From NCBI GenBank assembly GCA_900546175.1, contig URBX01000008.1, positions 1 to 64,000 of the forward strand: a stretch of DNA of 64,000 nucleotides, in the 5' to 3' direction. This document shows, one piece after another, positions 1-7,884 of this stretch (position 1 is its first letter; every line of letters begins with the position of its first letter). The translations under genes and the position numbers were made by a program. The notes below the pieces were generated by a model. That model was given only the letters and a program-made list of their open reading frames with translations, was not told where the DNA came from and did not search any database. Source of the DNA: an uncultured Eggerthella sp. GTDB taxonomy: Bacteria > Actinomycetota > Coriobacteriia > Coriobacteriales > Eggerthellaceae.

Positions 1-55
1 AAGGGTTGAATGGATTCCAACCCTGTAAGCTTCACTGGAGCCGAAGATGGGACTC
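1..55. repeat. Direct repeat copy 1: tRNA-Thr 3' end plus terminator
   Basis: Bases 1-55 are identical to bases 193-247. The shared block holds the last 20 nt of tRNA-Thr including CCA (36-55 here, 228-247 in the gene) and the GGGTTG...CAACCC hairpin that follows the tRNA on the minus strand. Copy 1 lacks the rest of the tRNA, and its left end is cut by the window edge, so its true length is unknown. A truncated tRNA 3' end next to an intact gene is the pattern left by site-specific integration or by local duplication. No integrase is visible in the window. Confidence 0.85.
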
Positions 56-167
56 CCGCTCGCGCTGCTCGCTCACTACGTCGCCTTGCGGCTCCTTAGC
101 TTTTGCGGAAAACAATTATCAATTGTTTTCTATTCGCAAAAGCACCTCACGGTTCTCGTCCCATCTT
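44..167. repeat. Palindromic element between the two tRNA 3' copies
   Basis: AAGATGGGAC at 44-53 is the exact reverse complement of 158-167, so a 10-bp inverted repeat brackets the segment. Inside is a long hairpin: the left arm 99-117 pairs with 121-143 (9 bp plus 10 bp, separated by a TATT bulge, loop ATC). The left flank (56-98) is unusually GC-rich for this genome. It encodes nothing recognisable. It resembles a small non-autonomous or REP-like element, but this is inference. Confidence 0.6.
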
Positions 168-193
168 AAACAACAAGACTTGAACAAACAAAA

Positions 194-216
194 AGGGTTG
201 AATGGATTCCAACCCT
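194..216 (-). terminator. Terminator of tRNA-Thr
   Basis: On the minus strand AGGGTTG (216-210) pairs with CAACCCT (200-194), and a T-rich run follows. It lies 12 nt after the CCA end of tRNA-Thr. The same hairpin is present in the upstream repeat copy. Confidence 0.65.
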
Positions 217-227
217 GTAAGCTTCAC

Positions 228-303
228 TGGAGCCGAAGATGGGACTCGAACCCACGACCTACGCATTACGAGTGCGTTGCTCTACCAACTGAGCCACTTC
301 GGC
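228..303 (-). tRNA. tRNA-Thr (anticodon CGT)
   Basis: A 76-nt cloverleaf on the minus strand. The acceptor GCCGAAG pairs with CTTCGGC, the discriminator is U, and CCA is encoded. The anticodon stem ACGCA/TGCGT encloses a loop with CGT, which reads ACG threonine codons. The D-arm (GCTCAGTTGGTAGAGC) and T-arm (GTGGGTTCGAGTCCCAT) are canonical. Confidence 0.96.
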
Positions 304-317
304 TTAATACGTCTGAA

Positions 318-347
318 AGTATAGCCTACTTTTCCCTTACTCTTCAA
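318..347 (-). promoter_or_regulatory. Promoter of tRNA-Thr
   Basis: On the minus strand TTGAAG (347-342), an 18-nt spacer and TATACT (323-318) lie 15 nt upstream of the tRNA 5' end, a good match to a housekeeping sigma promoter. Confidence 0.6.
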
Positions 348-456
348 ACAAAACCAGCTTAAAAGCGGTCAATCTCATAAATGATTACGTTCGCTTGCAT
401 CTTCTGCGCTTTGATAAGATAGCAATAACACATAATTCGCGAAGAAAGGGACCCTT

Positions 457-1299
457 ATGTCTCCACAAGTTTGGGTAATTACCGGCGCAAGTCGCGGTTT
501 GGGAAAAGAATTTGCTCAAGTTGCTCTTAAAAATGGTTGCTATGTTGCCGCTACTGCACGCAAGCCAGAGACCATCACCGCTGCTTTAGGCGAGCATGAA
601 AACCTCATGCATGTTGCACTTGATGTAACTAATCCTACTCAGATTAAAGAGGCTATTTCAAGTATTGTGGAAAAGTGGGGCCGCATTGATGTGCTTATCA
701 ATAATGCAGGATATGGCATTTTTGGCGCGCTAGAAGAAGTATCTGACCAGGAAGTACGCTCTCTTTTCGATACCAATTTCTTCGGAACCATGAATGTCAC
801 GCGTGCCGTTTTGCCTATCATGAGAAATCAGAAAAGCGGCCGAATTATTTCTTTAGGTTCAATGGCAAGTTTTGCTTGTGACCCCGGTGGATCAGCTTAC
901 GATGCTTCCAAGTTCGCTATTGCCGCTATGAGCGAAACTCTTTCTTTAGAAATGGGTGTGTTTGGCATCGAATCAATGGTTGTTGAACCAGGCATGTTCC
1001 GAACCAACTTCTTTGATTCTTCCTCTATTCGCACTCCTGCAAATCCTATTGAAGCCTACGATAATACCCCTGCTCGAGGCGCATTAAACTATTGCCTCGA
1101 TCACAACTATCAGCAAAATGGCGACCCTGCAAAAGTGGCTCAAGTAGTATACGAAATTGCCACCGCGCCAGAAAAAATGCCTCTTTGGCTTCCTATTGGC
1201 GCCGATTCAGTCAAGAAATTCGAAAAGAAACTTACTCGCATGGTTGAGTCAATCCAGCCATATAAAGAGCGTTTAACCAATTGTTCAATTGAAGACTAG
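457..1299 (+). CDS. Short-chain dehydrogenase/reductase (SDR) family oxidoreductase
   Basis: A classical SDR enzyme of 280 residues, expected to be a soluble NAD(P)H-dependent oxidoreductase. The Rossmann cofactor motif TGASRGLG is at residues 9-16, NNAG is near residue 87, the catalytic serine lies in SLGSMAS near residue 135, and YDASK supplies Tyr148 and Lys152. The basic residue in TGASRGLG favours NADPH, as in other classical SDRs. A purine-rich ribosome site (AAAGGGA) precedes the ATG. It stands alone, convergent with the methyltransferase gene. The substrate cannot be told from sequence; homologues are often annotated as ketoreductases or oxidoreductases of unknown specificity. Confidence 0.92.
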   Translation: MSPQVWVITGASRGLGKEFAQVALKNGCYVAATARKPETITAALGEHENLMHVALDVTNPTQIKEAISSIVEKWGRIDVLINNAGYGIFGALEEVSDQEVRSLFDTNFFGTMNVTRAVLPIMRNQKSGRIISLGSMASFACDPGGSAYDASKFAIAAMSETLSLEMGVFGIESMVVEPGMFRTNFFDSSSIRTPANPIEAYDNTPARGALNYCLDHNYQQNGDPAKVAQVVYEIATAPEKMPLWLPIGADSVKKFEKKLTRMVESIQPYKERLTNCSIED

Positions 1300-1370
1300 C
1301 GCCCAAAATCCCGCTCAACCTACCCTGCTTGTCAGATCCTTTTTCGCGAAGCGCTCTGGTAAAAAGGGTT

Positions 1371-2264
1371 TCAATACGCAGTTCCTTTATAACGAAGCTC
1401 CCAAAATGCAACAGCTCCTGCAGCTGCAACATTAAGAGAATCAACGTCATGCTCCATTGGAATCATTACCGTGTAATCACAGGCATCGATGGTGGAACGC
1501 TTCAAACCGTCCCCTTCGGTGCCTAGCACAAGAGCTAGCTTTTCGCACTGAGCTAATTGCCTATCCTCAATCGAGAGAGAATCTTCAACTAAAGCCATAG
1601 CGGCCAACTTAAAACCAAGCTTACGCAGAAGAGGAGCATTTTCTTCTACCCAGCTATCATTCTTTTTTTCAATTCGCGTCCAAGGAACTTGGAATACTGT
1701 ACCCATCGATACGCGCGAAGCTCGTCTGTACAAAGGGTCGTGGCAGTTTGGTGTTATGAGTACCGCATCAACACCTAACGCAGCAGCGCTCCTAAACAGT
1801 GCACCAATATTAGTGAAGTTTGTAATATCTTCAAGAATTACAATGCGATGAGCGTCTTTGCACAGCTCTTCAACGCGTGCGAGCGGTTTTCTCTGAAACG
1901 CAGCCAGAGCCCCTCTTGTTACCTGATATCCGGTAACGCTTTGAAAAACATCGTGGCTTGCTACCATTACGGGAATTTCGGGATTCTTTTCCAGCAGTTC
2001 ATCAATGAGCGGCATCTCATGAGCCAACCATTTCTCTTCCAAAAAAAGGGAAACTATCTGGTAGCCTCCCTTTAATGCTCGTGAAATAACATTTTTTGAT
2101 TCTGCAATAAAAAGTCCCTGACTATATTTGCTATAAAGTCCCTCTTTATTGCCCGCTTTTTGGGTATAGCACTCCCTTAATTGAGCATCGGTTAATCCTG
2201 AATAAAGAATTAAACGTGGATCATTTTCCTTTACCTGCTCAATCAACGATTTAGCGCTCCTCAA
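1371..2264 (-). CDS. TrmH/SpoU-family RNA 2'-O-methyltransferase
   Basis: A SPOUT-class, AdoMet-dependent RNA ribose methyltransferase of 297 residues. The three SpoU motifs are present: NIGALFRSAAALG in the middle, LVLGTEGDGL, and IPMEHDVDSLNVAAAGAVA at the C-terminus. These form the trefoil-knot cofactor and catalytic site. An N-terminal substrate-binding domain of about 110 residues precedes the knot, as in rRNA-modifying members. The target (23S rRNA or tRNA) is not decided by sequence. The start overlaps the end of citrate synthase by 14 nt, so the two genes are probably co-transcribed. Confidence 0.9.
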   Translation of the reverse strand: MRSAKSLIEQVKENDPRLILYSGLTDAQLRECYTQKAGNKEGLYSKYSQGLFIAESKNVISRALKGGYQIVSLFLEEKWLAHEMPLIDELLEKNPEIPVMVASHDVFQSVTGYQVTRGALAAFQRKPLARVEELCKDAHRIVILEDITNFTNIGALFRSAAALGVDAVLITPNCHDPLYRRASRVSMGTVFQVPWTRIEKKNDSWVEENAPLLRKLGFKLAAMALVEDSLSIEDRQLAQCEKLALVLGTEGDGLKRSTIDACDYTVMIPMEHDVDSLNVAAAGAVAFWELRYKGTAY

Positions 2265-3594
2265 TTGGTTTGTATGGGCGGTTTTTCACAGAAGTTTTAT
2301 ATGCAGGACGAATAATGCGCTTACCTGAAACAATTTCTTCGAATCGATGTGCGGCCCAACCAGCCATACGAGCACAGGCGAACAATGGAGTAATCAAATC
2401 AGAAGGAATGCCCAACATGCGATAAATAAATCCAGAATACATGTCCACATTTGCACACATGTCTTTCTTCGTTCCCTTTTCGCGCAAAATTACCTCAGGG
2501 CTCAAACGTTCAATGGATTTAAGAAGATTAAGCTCAGCTTCAAATTCAGTGCCCGCAGCAAGCTTAGTAGCAAACTCTTTACAAATTACTGCACGAGGGT
2601 CGCTTAAAGTATATACCGCATGGCCCATACCATAAATGAGACCCGTTTTGTCATACGCTTGCTTGTTTACAATCTTTGCAATGTAGTCTGCAACCTCATC
2701 GTCGTCTTCCCAATTTGAAACATTGGCTTTAATCTCTTCCTGCATAGCAGTAACCTGATGATTTGCACCACCATGCTTACTACCCTTCAAACCTCCAATT
2801 GCTCCTGCATAAGCAGAATAAGGATCTGTGTCTGCCGAAGAAAGAACACGGCATGCGAAGGTTGAGTTGTTACCACCACCATGCTCAGCATGCAAACAAA
2901 GCATAATATCGAGCATACGTGCTTCTTCAGGAGTGAATTGTCTGTCAGGACGAAGCATGGAAAGAATAGTTTCACTCGTGGACTGACCCGGAATGAAGTT
3001 ATGCATAATCATGGAATCGTTATATAACTTGTAGCGCATTGCATAATAGCCATGAACCATGATACGAGGAAGTCGTGAAATGAGTGAAATAGCAGTACTA
3101 ATTTCATGTTCGTAGCTGCGATCTTCTGCACGAGGGTCATCAGAATAGAGCAACAAAATTGAACGAGAAAGCGTGTTCATAACATTTCCCGAAATACCAT
3201 TCATGATGCGGTTTGCGGTAAATCCATCAGGAAGTTCACGCTGAGCATCAAGTGCAGCAATAAAATCATCTAACTGGGATTGGGTTGGCAAATCACCCAT
3301 CAAAAGAAGATACGCAATCTCTTCATAGCTCCAACGCTTGGTAGTATCTTTTGTATCAAGAAGATCATAGATATTGTAACCGCGGAGAGTAAGGCGACCT
3401 TCATCTGCAACCTTGTCTCCTTCATCCATCATGTAACCATGAACGTTTGAGATATTTGTAACGCCTGCAATTACACCAGAACCATCGTTGTTTCGAAGGC
3501 CACGCTTTACGGGATAAATATCATACAAAGAGGTATCAACAGCGTTTACGGTTTCGAAAGCTTCGTATAATGAAAGGCGCTCGTGATCGGTCAT
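2251..3594 (-). CDS. gltA: Citrate synthase
   Basis: Condenses oxaloacetate and acetyl-CoA to citrate. The 447-residue protein carries the family landmarks: LHAEHGGGNNSTFACRV with a substrate-binding His, KHGGANH, and YGMGHAVY followed by SDPRA, the catalytic His region. The ATG is preceded by AGAAGGA. In an anaerobe without an obvious full TCA cycle it probably serves the glutamate-forming oxidative branch; no aconitase or isocitrate dehydrogenase is in the window. It is first in a two-gene unit with the SpoU methyltransferase. Length is normal for the family. Confidence 0.96.
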   Translation of the reverse strand: MTDHERLSLYEAFETVNAVDTSLYDIYPVKRGLRNNDGSGVIAGVTNISNVHGYMMDEGDKVADEGRLTLRGYNIYDLLDTKDTTKRWSYEEIAYLLLMGDLPTQSQLDDFIAALDAQRELPDGFTANRIMNGISGNVMNTLSRSILLLYSDDPRAEDRSYEHEISTAISLISRLPRIMVHGYYAMRYKLYNDSMIMHNFIPGQSTSETILSMLRPDRQFTPEEARMLDIMLCLHAEHGGGNNSTFACRVLSSADTDPYSAYAGAIGGLKGSKHGGANHQVTAMQEEIKANVSNWEDDDEVADYIAKIVNKQAYDKTGLIYGMGHAVYTLSDPRAVICKEFATKLAAGTEFEAELNLLKSIERLSPEVILREKGTKKDMCANVDMYSGFIYRMLGIPSDLITPLFACARMAGWAAHRFEEIVSGKRIIRPAYKTSVKNRPYKPIEER

Positions 3595-3775
3595 ATTTTG
3601 CTATCCTTCTTCTCAATAAATTTCATTTCAAGTTTTTCCTCATACATTTTATAAAGATATCAACAAAATATTCCCTCAATTAGGTAAATTTACAAAAAAT
3701 TTTTTTATTCCCACAAACATATTTTGTTATCTGTTGAAAATATGACAAATAGTTTCTCTTTCTTAAAATACTTTG

Positions 3776-3803
3776 TTGACATAGACAGAATTTAGAGTAT
3801 AGT
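3776..3803 (+). promoter_or_regulatory. Promoter of tRNA-Arg
   Basis: Consensus TTGACA (3776-3781), a 16-nt spacer and TATAGT (3798-3803), ending 19 nt before the tRNA 5' end. Confidence 0.85.
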
Positions 3804-3822
3804 ACTTTGTGCTGTAAAACAT

Positions 3823-3899
3823 GCGCCGTTACCTCAGCTGGATAGAGGGACTGACTACGAATCAGTACGTCGGGGGTTCGAATCCCTCACGGCGCACCA
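3823..3899 (+). tRNA. tRNA-Arg (anticodon ACG)
   Basis: A 77-nt cloverleaf with acceptor GCGCCGT/ACGGCGC, discriminator A and encoded CCA. The anticodon stem ACTGA/TCAGT holds loop CTACGAA, anticodon ACG. Position 34 is expected to be deaminated to inosine by TadA so that it reads CGU, CGC and CGA. Confidence 0.96.
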
Positions 3900-3911
3900 T
3901 TTAAAACTTCC

Positions 3912-3940
3912 GCTTCCTCAAGGGAAGCTTTTTTATTTTT
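3912..3940 (+). terminator. Terminator of tRNA-Arg
   Basis: GCTTCC and GGAAGC form a stem over a short loop (3912-3928), followed by a T-rich run to 3940. Confidence 0.8.
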
Positions 3941-4095
3941 GGCCGTTTCACAAATCCAGTCGCGCCTTTGCGGGTTTTGCTCAATCTTGCAAACTCTTTG
4001 TGGTTTTGTCGATCCTTCACGCCTTTACGGGTTCTTTTGGGATTTTGCGCATTTTCTATCTAACCTTTTACGTGAATTTTGCAAAGAGTTCCTCG

Positions 4096-4121
4096 TTGAC
4101 TTGCATTTTGAGTTTTATAAT
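4096..4121 (+). promoter_or_regulatory. Possible promoter of the Mg2+ sensor/transporter operon
   Basis: Perfect TATAAT at 4116-4121. The best -35 match, TTGACT at 4096-4101, is only 14 nt upstream, shorter than usual, so either recognition is weak or regulated or another -35 is used. A start near 4128 would give a leader of about 316 nt. Confidence 0.4.
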
Positions 4122-4127
4122 TAGCAA

Positions 4128-4444
4128 GGTTCAGGACTTATCGTGAACTACGGGTCTTGCCTTCTTCAAAAAAAGGCTTTCCCTCCAAAATTGTCAGGAA
4201 TTACCCTGTTTTATAAGCACAAGGAAAGGACATTACTTGAAGGTTCGAAAATCGAAACCTCTCAGTAGTTAGTCTTCAGCCTCTTCATTATGTTTGTTTG
4301 AGGTTGAAGAAACCGAGAACAACATCGCTTTAAGGGCATTTTGTCAAAAATCACGTATTACGTGTTTTTGGTTGCGCAGAGCAAAGACCCCCCAGCTGGG
4401 TGTTTTTTCTGTGCAAACTGCCTGAAACGCTTGAGGAGATATGC
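4128..4444 (+). promoter_or_regulatory. Long structured 5' leader of the MgtE-like/NRAMP operon
   Basis: No gene is seen from 3941 to 4444. The region holds several hairpins in the sense orientation: 4242-4259 (AGGTTCGA with TCGAAACCT), a 10-bp stem 4274-4283/4300-4309, CACGT-ATT-ACGTG at 4352-4364 flanked by A and T runs like a terminator, and an imperfect stem 4374-4380/4408-4414 enclosing ACCC...GGGT and a six-T run just before the ribosome site. I could not match it to the M-box or another named riboswitch. The arrangement fits an attenuation-type leader, which is inference. Confidence 0.45.
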
Positions 4445-5797
4445 ATGCTTTATTTGTCACAAATGATTGGTGAGCCAGTTATTGACGCCAATGGAGAAAA
4501 ACTTGGCACCATTTCGGACTTAGCAATTTCAACTGGTGAAGTATTCCCACGCATTACCAGCCTTGCTTTTAAAGGTCCCGGTCAAACTCCCTTCATGATT
4601 TCTTGGCGCAAGTACGTTGAAGACTACAGCGAAGAAGGAATCACGCTTAAAGTTGACAGAACCGCTATTCGCTTTAGTTATCTTCAACCAGAAGAGGTAC
4701 TCCTTGCCCGAGATCTTCTTGATAAGCAAATTGTTGACACGCAAGGCATGAAAGTTGTTCGCGTAAACGACCTCAAACTTTCGAGCTCTGGTTCTCAATT
4801 ACGCCTTCTTGGTGCAGAAGTTGGTTTACGCGGTTTATTGCGCACACTTCATCCTTCTTTGGAAAAAATTGCGCTCAAGGTTACAAATCTTCTCCACAAG
4901 CCTTTTGAAGAGCGCATTATTGCGTGGAACTACATGGATTTGCTCGATCGCGACCTTTCCGAAGTGCAGCTTTCAGTAACCCACACTCGCTTAGAAGAAC
5001 TCCACCCTGCCGACGTTGCAGACATTTTGGAACAGCTTGACCCAAAGCAGCGCGCCAATGTTTTTAAGCATTTGGACGACGCTCGTGCAGGTGAAGCAAT
5101 TTCCGAGCTGGAAGACGAAGAGCTCCAGGCCGATATTATTGAAGGATTAGACCCACAACGCGCTTCTCGATTGCTGCGAGACATGGATCCAGACGATGCT
5201 GCCGACATTGTTGGCGACCTTCCTTACGAGAAAGCAGAAACTCTTCTTCGCTTGATGGGTGTTGAAGACGCTGAAGGTATTAGAAAGCTCCTTGGCTACA
5301 AAGACGATACTGCTGGCGGCCGTATGACCACGCAGTATGTTGCCATGCGCTCCGACTGTACCATTGAAGAGACTATTGAAGTACTGCGTGGTTTAGACGA
5401 AGACCACCCAACCGTCAGCTACGTGTATGTTCTTGATCAATATGACAAGCTTATTGGCGTTTTATCTTTGCGCACCTTGGTTCTCTACAAGCAGGAAACC
5501 ATACTCAAAGATATTATGTTTGACGAAATTGTTACCGTTTTGCCTGACACGCCTGAAGAAGAAGTTGCTGCAGACATCTCGAAATACGATTTGTTAGCTA
5601 TGCCTGTTGTTGACGAAGCGGGCTTAATGCTTGGCATCGTTACTGTTGACGACGCTATGGAAGTTATGGAAGACGATGCTGAAGAGCAGAGCGAAAAGAT
5701 TGCTTGGAAGCAAATTCTTATTGTCTGTGGCCTCTTCGCCGTATTCCTTATTCCTTACACCATCATCATTCTCCAAGCGTTTGGAAACACAATGTAA
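4445..5797 (+). CDS. MgtE N-domain/CBS-domain protein with one C-terminal membrane helix (putative Mg2+ sensor)
   Basis: This 450-residue protein has the cytosolic parts of MgtE but not its five-helix channel. Order: two PRC-barrel-like segments (about 1-160), an MgtE N-domain of acidic helical repeats starting at LHPADVADILEQLD (about 190-285), a CBS pair (about 290-415), then a single hydrophobic helix near the C-terminus. In MgtE the N and CBS domains bind Mg2+ and gate the pore. Start: GAGGAG lies 6 nt before the ATG at 4445; the in-frame ATG upstream has no site. It is followed 13 nt later by an NRAMP-type transporter, so I infer it senses Mg2+ for that partner. It is unlikely to conduct ions itself. 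Confidence 0.85.
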   Translation: MLYLSQMIGEPVIDANGEKLGTISDLAISTGEVFPRITSLAFKGPGQTPFMISWRKYVEDYSEEGITLKVDRTAIRFSYLQPEEVLLARDLLDKQIVDTQGMKVVRVNDLKLSSSGSQLRLLGAEVGLRGLLRTLHPSLEKIALKVTNLLHKPFEERIIAWNYMDLLDRDLSEVQLSVTHTRLEELHPADVADILEQLDPKQRANVFKHLDDARAGEAISELEDEELQADIIEGLDPQRASRLLRDMDPDDAADIVGDLPYEKAETLLRLMGVEDAEGIRKLLGYKDDTAGGRMTTQYVAMRSDCTIEETIEVLRGLDEDHPTVSYVYVLDQYDKLIGVLSLRTLVLYKQETILKDIMFDEIVTVLPDTPEEEVAADISKYDLLAMPVVDEAGLMLGIVTVDDAMEVMEDDAEEQSEKIAWKQILIVCGLFAVFLIPYTIIILQAFGNTM

Positions 5798-5810
5798 GTA
5801 GGTGATTGTT

Positions 5811-7076
5811 ATGGCTAAAGAAATAATCACCAATGATACAACCGAAAAAACTCCTCATAAAGCCTTTCTTGTATTAGCTGCTATGGGTCCTGGCATTATT
5901 GCCGCAATGGCTGGCAACGATGCCGGTGGTATTTCAACCTATTCAACCGCTGGCGCAAATTATGGCTTTATGACCCTATGGCTCATTCCCATTATGTGCA
6001 TCTTGCTGGTAATTGTTCAAAGCACCGCAACACGTATGGGTGTTGTTACCGGTAAAGGATTCGCTGCGTTAATCCGCGAGCGATTCGGTATCCGCCTTAC
6101 CGCTCTTGCTATGTTAGCTCTCCTGATTGGCAACACTGCTACCAGTTTTTCAGAATTCGCTGGTGTTGCATCTGGCATGGAAATGTTTGGTGTTCCTCGT
6201 TGGATTTCCGTTTCAATTGCTGCCATCGCCGTTTGGGCGTTAATTGTAGGAGGAAACTACAAGCGCGTACAAAATGTATTCCTCGCAATTTCTTGCGTAT
6301 TCGTAACGTATATAATTGCTGCCTTCTTGGCTCAACCTAACTGGAATATGGCACTTATTCACACCGTAACTCCTAGCGCAGTAGCCGACGTAAACTTCCT
6401 CTCATTAGCGGTAGCTATGGTTGGTACCACTATTGCTCCTTGGATGATGTTTTATGCACAAAGTGGCGTAGTTGAAAAAGGCGTACACGTCCGAGATTTG
6501 GTCTATCAGAAAATTGACGCGATCACCGGCTCAATTGTTGCTTGCGTAGTAGCTTGGTTCATTATTGTTACCACTGGTGCAGTTCTTTATCCAGCAGGAA
6601 TTCAAATTGAAAGCGCAGCCGATGCTGCTACTGCTCTTGCCCCATTTGCAGGAGAATATGCCGAAATTCTTTTCGCTGCAGGTTTGGTTGCTGCAAGCTT
6701 GCTTGCTGCGTGCGTGCTGCCTCTTACCACCGCATTTGTTATTTGCGAAGCGTTTGGTTTCGAAGCAGGTGTCAATTTCAAGTGGAAAGAAGCTCCCATC
6801 TTCAAGAGTATTATTACCTTTATTGTCTTCCTTTCTGCGGTAGTAATCCTAATTCCTAATTTAGACTTGCTGGGAATTATGCTGATGTCCCAGTTCGTAA
6901 ATGGTGTTATCCTGCCAATCCTTCTTGTGTTTATGGCAATAATTTGTACCGATAAGCACATTATGGGCAACTACACAGTTTCCAAATTCGCACGCATTGC
7001 CCTATATGTTTCTATTGTGGCGGTGGGCATACTGTCAATTATTTGTTTAGCTATGCAGATTTTGGGAATTGGATAA
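5811..7076 (+). CDS. NRAMP-family divalent metal transporter, probably the Mg2+ (NRMT) type
   Basis: A multi-helix inner-membrane transporter of 421 residues with the SLC11/NRAMP fold. In Mn2+/Fe2+ NRAMPs helix 1 carries DPGN and helix 6 a metal-binding Met before Pro-His. Here helix 1 reads NDAGG (Asp37 kept, Pro and Asn changed), and the helix 6 motif is TIAPWMMFYAQS, with Ala where the Met should be and Trp for His. Loss of the sulfur ligand is what is described for NRAMP-related Mg2+ transporters, a group characterised from Eggerthella lenta, also a coriobacterium. The upstream MgtE-like gene supports Mg2+. The ATG at 5811 has AGGTG 6 nt upstream; an in-frame GTG at 5802 is less likely. 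Confidence 0.88.
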   Translation: MAKEIITNDTTEKTPHKAFLVLAAMGPGIIAAMAGNDAGGISTYSTAGANYGFMTLWLIPIMCILLVIVQSTATRMGVVTGKGFAALIRERFGIRLTALAMLALLIGNTATSFSEFAGVASGMEMFGVPRWISVSIAAIAVWALIVGGNYKRVQNVFLAISCVFVTYIIAAFLAQPNWNMALIHTVTPSAVADVNFLSLAVAMVGTTIAPWMMFYAQSGVVEKGVHVRDLVYQKIDAITGSIVACVVAWFIIVTTGAVLYPAGIQIESAADAATALAPFAGEYAEILFAAGLVAASLLAACVLPLTTAFVICEAFGFEAGVNFKWKEAPIFKSIITFIVFLSAVVILIPNLDLLGIMLMSQFVNGVILPILLVFMAIICTDKHIMGNYTVSKFARIALYVSIVAVGILSIICLAMQILGIG

Positions 7077-7078
7077 CT

Positions 7079-7801
7079 ATGAGCAATTTGTCGCAACCAA
7101 CTCTAATAACTCTGCCAGCTCAGGAATCGGAAGTGTCTCAAGCACCCCAGTCAGCTCAATTAGTTCAGGCGTCGCAACCAACTCAAAAAATCGCACGAGC
7201 AGAACTTCGCAAACAAATGATTGCTCGCAGAAGTGAAATGCCGGCTGAACTTCGAGAAAAAAAGAGCGCCCTAATCTGCCAAGAACTCTTAGAGATGCTT
7301 GATAATCTTGCTCTGTTTCCAAAACAAAAGAGTCCGCTTGTAGGAGTCTATTCTGCGTTTCCTGAAGAGGTGCAGCTTGATTCTTTCATTCGCCAGGCAT
7401 ACAAACAAGGCGCACGTATTGCCTTTCCTTGCATGGTTAAAGACTCGTGGAATGTTGATAATTCAGCTATTCAAACTATGGAAATGAGAGAAGTTTCTCA
7501 TACTGACTATCTTTCCAACACAGTAGAGTTTCTTCTTCATCCTCTTCGCTCTTACCATCATCACGACAAAGCCCTTAATCCATACCCTTACCTAAAAGCC
7601 AGCGAGTTGTCTATGCTTGTTTGTCCTTTAGTTGCGTTCGATAGTAAAGGAAACCGTCTTGGTTACGGCGGCGGCAACTACGATCGATACCTCACTCAAC
7701 TTTCCCAAACTACGATAGTAGGGGTAGCGTTTAAGGAGCAAGAGTGTCCTGCTGTCCCTGTAGAGGAGCACGATATAGCACTTTCTATTCTTTGCGTTTA
7801 A
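7079..7801 (+). CDS. 5-formyltetrahydrofolate cyclo-ligase family protein
   Basis: Converts 5-formyl-THF to 5,10-methenyl-THF using ATP (folate one-carbon metabolism, cytosol). The C-terminal signature RLGYGGGNYDRYL is diagnostic, and the family N-terminus begins at ELRKQMIARR. The protein is about 240 residues from the ATG at 7079, which is 2 nt after the transporter stop. About 38 residues rich in Gln, Ser and Ala precede the conserved fold, longer than usual; an internal start at a downstream Met would remove them. It probably rides in the transporter transcript without a functional link. Confidence 0.88.
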   Translation: MSNLSQPTLITLPAQESEVSQAPQSAQLVQASQPTQKIARAELRKQMIARRSEMPAELREKKSALICQELLEMLDNLALFPKQKSPLVGVYSAFPEEVQLDSFIRQAYKQGARIAFPCMVKDSWNVDNSAIQTMEMREVSHTDYLSNTVEFLLHPLRSYHHHDKALNPYPYLKASELSMLVCPLVAFDSKGNRLGYGGGNYDRYLTQLSQTTIVGVAFKEQECPAVPVEEHDIALSILCV

Positions 7802-7884
7802 TACCTCTCGTGGTTTTGCTGTCACAAATAAGCGGTTTACCTGCTCAAACGTGATACTATTAGAATCACAGAGAGAGGATAGTA

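Noticed and set aside
2347..2635. Plus-strand ORFs inside citrate synthase
   Set aside because: They overlap a strong, conserved gene on the other strand and encode no recognisable pattern.
4128..4444. M-box (ykoK) Mg2+ riboswitch
   Set aside because: The conserved core of that motif is not visible by eye, so I only call it a structured leader.
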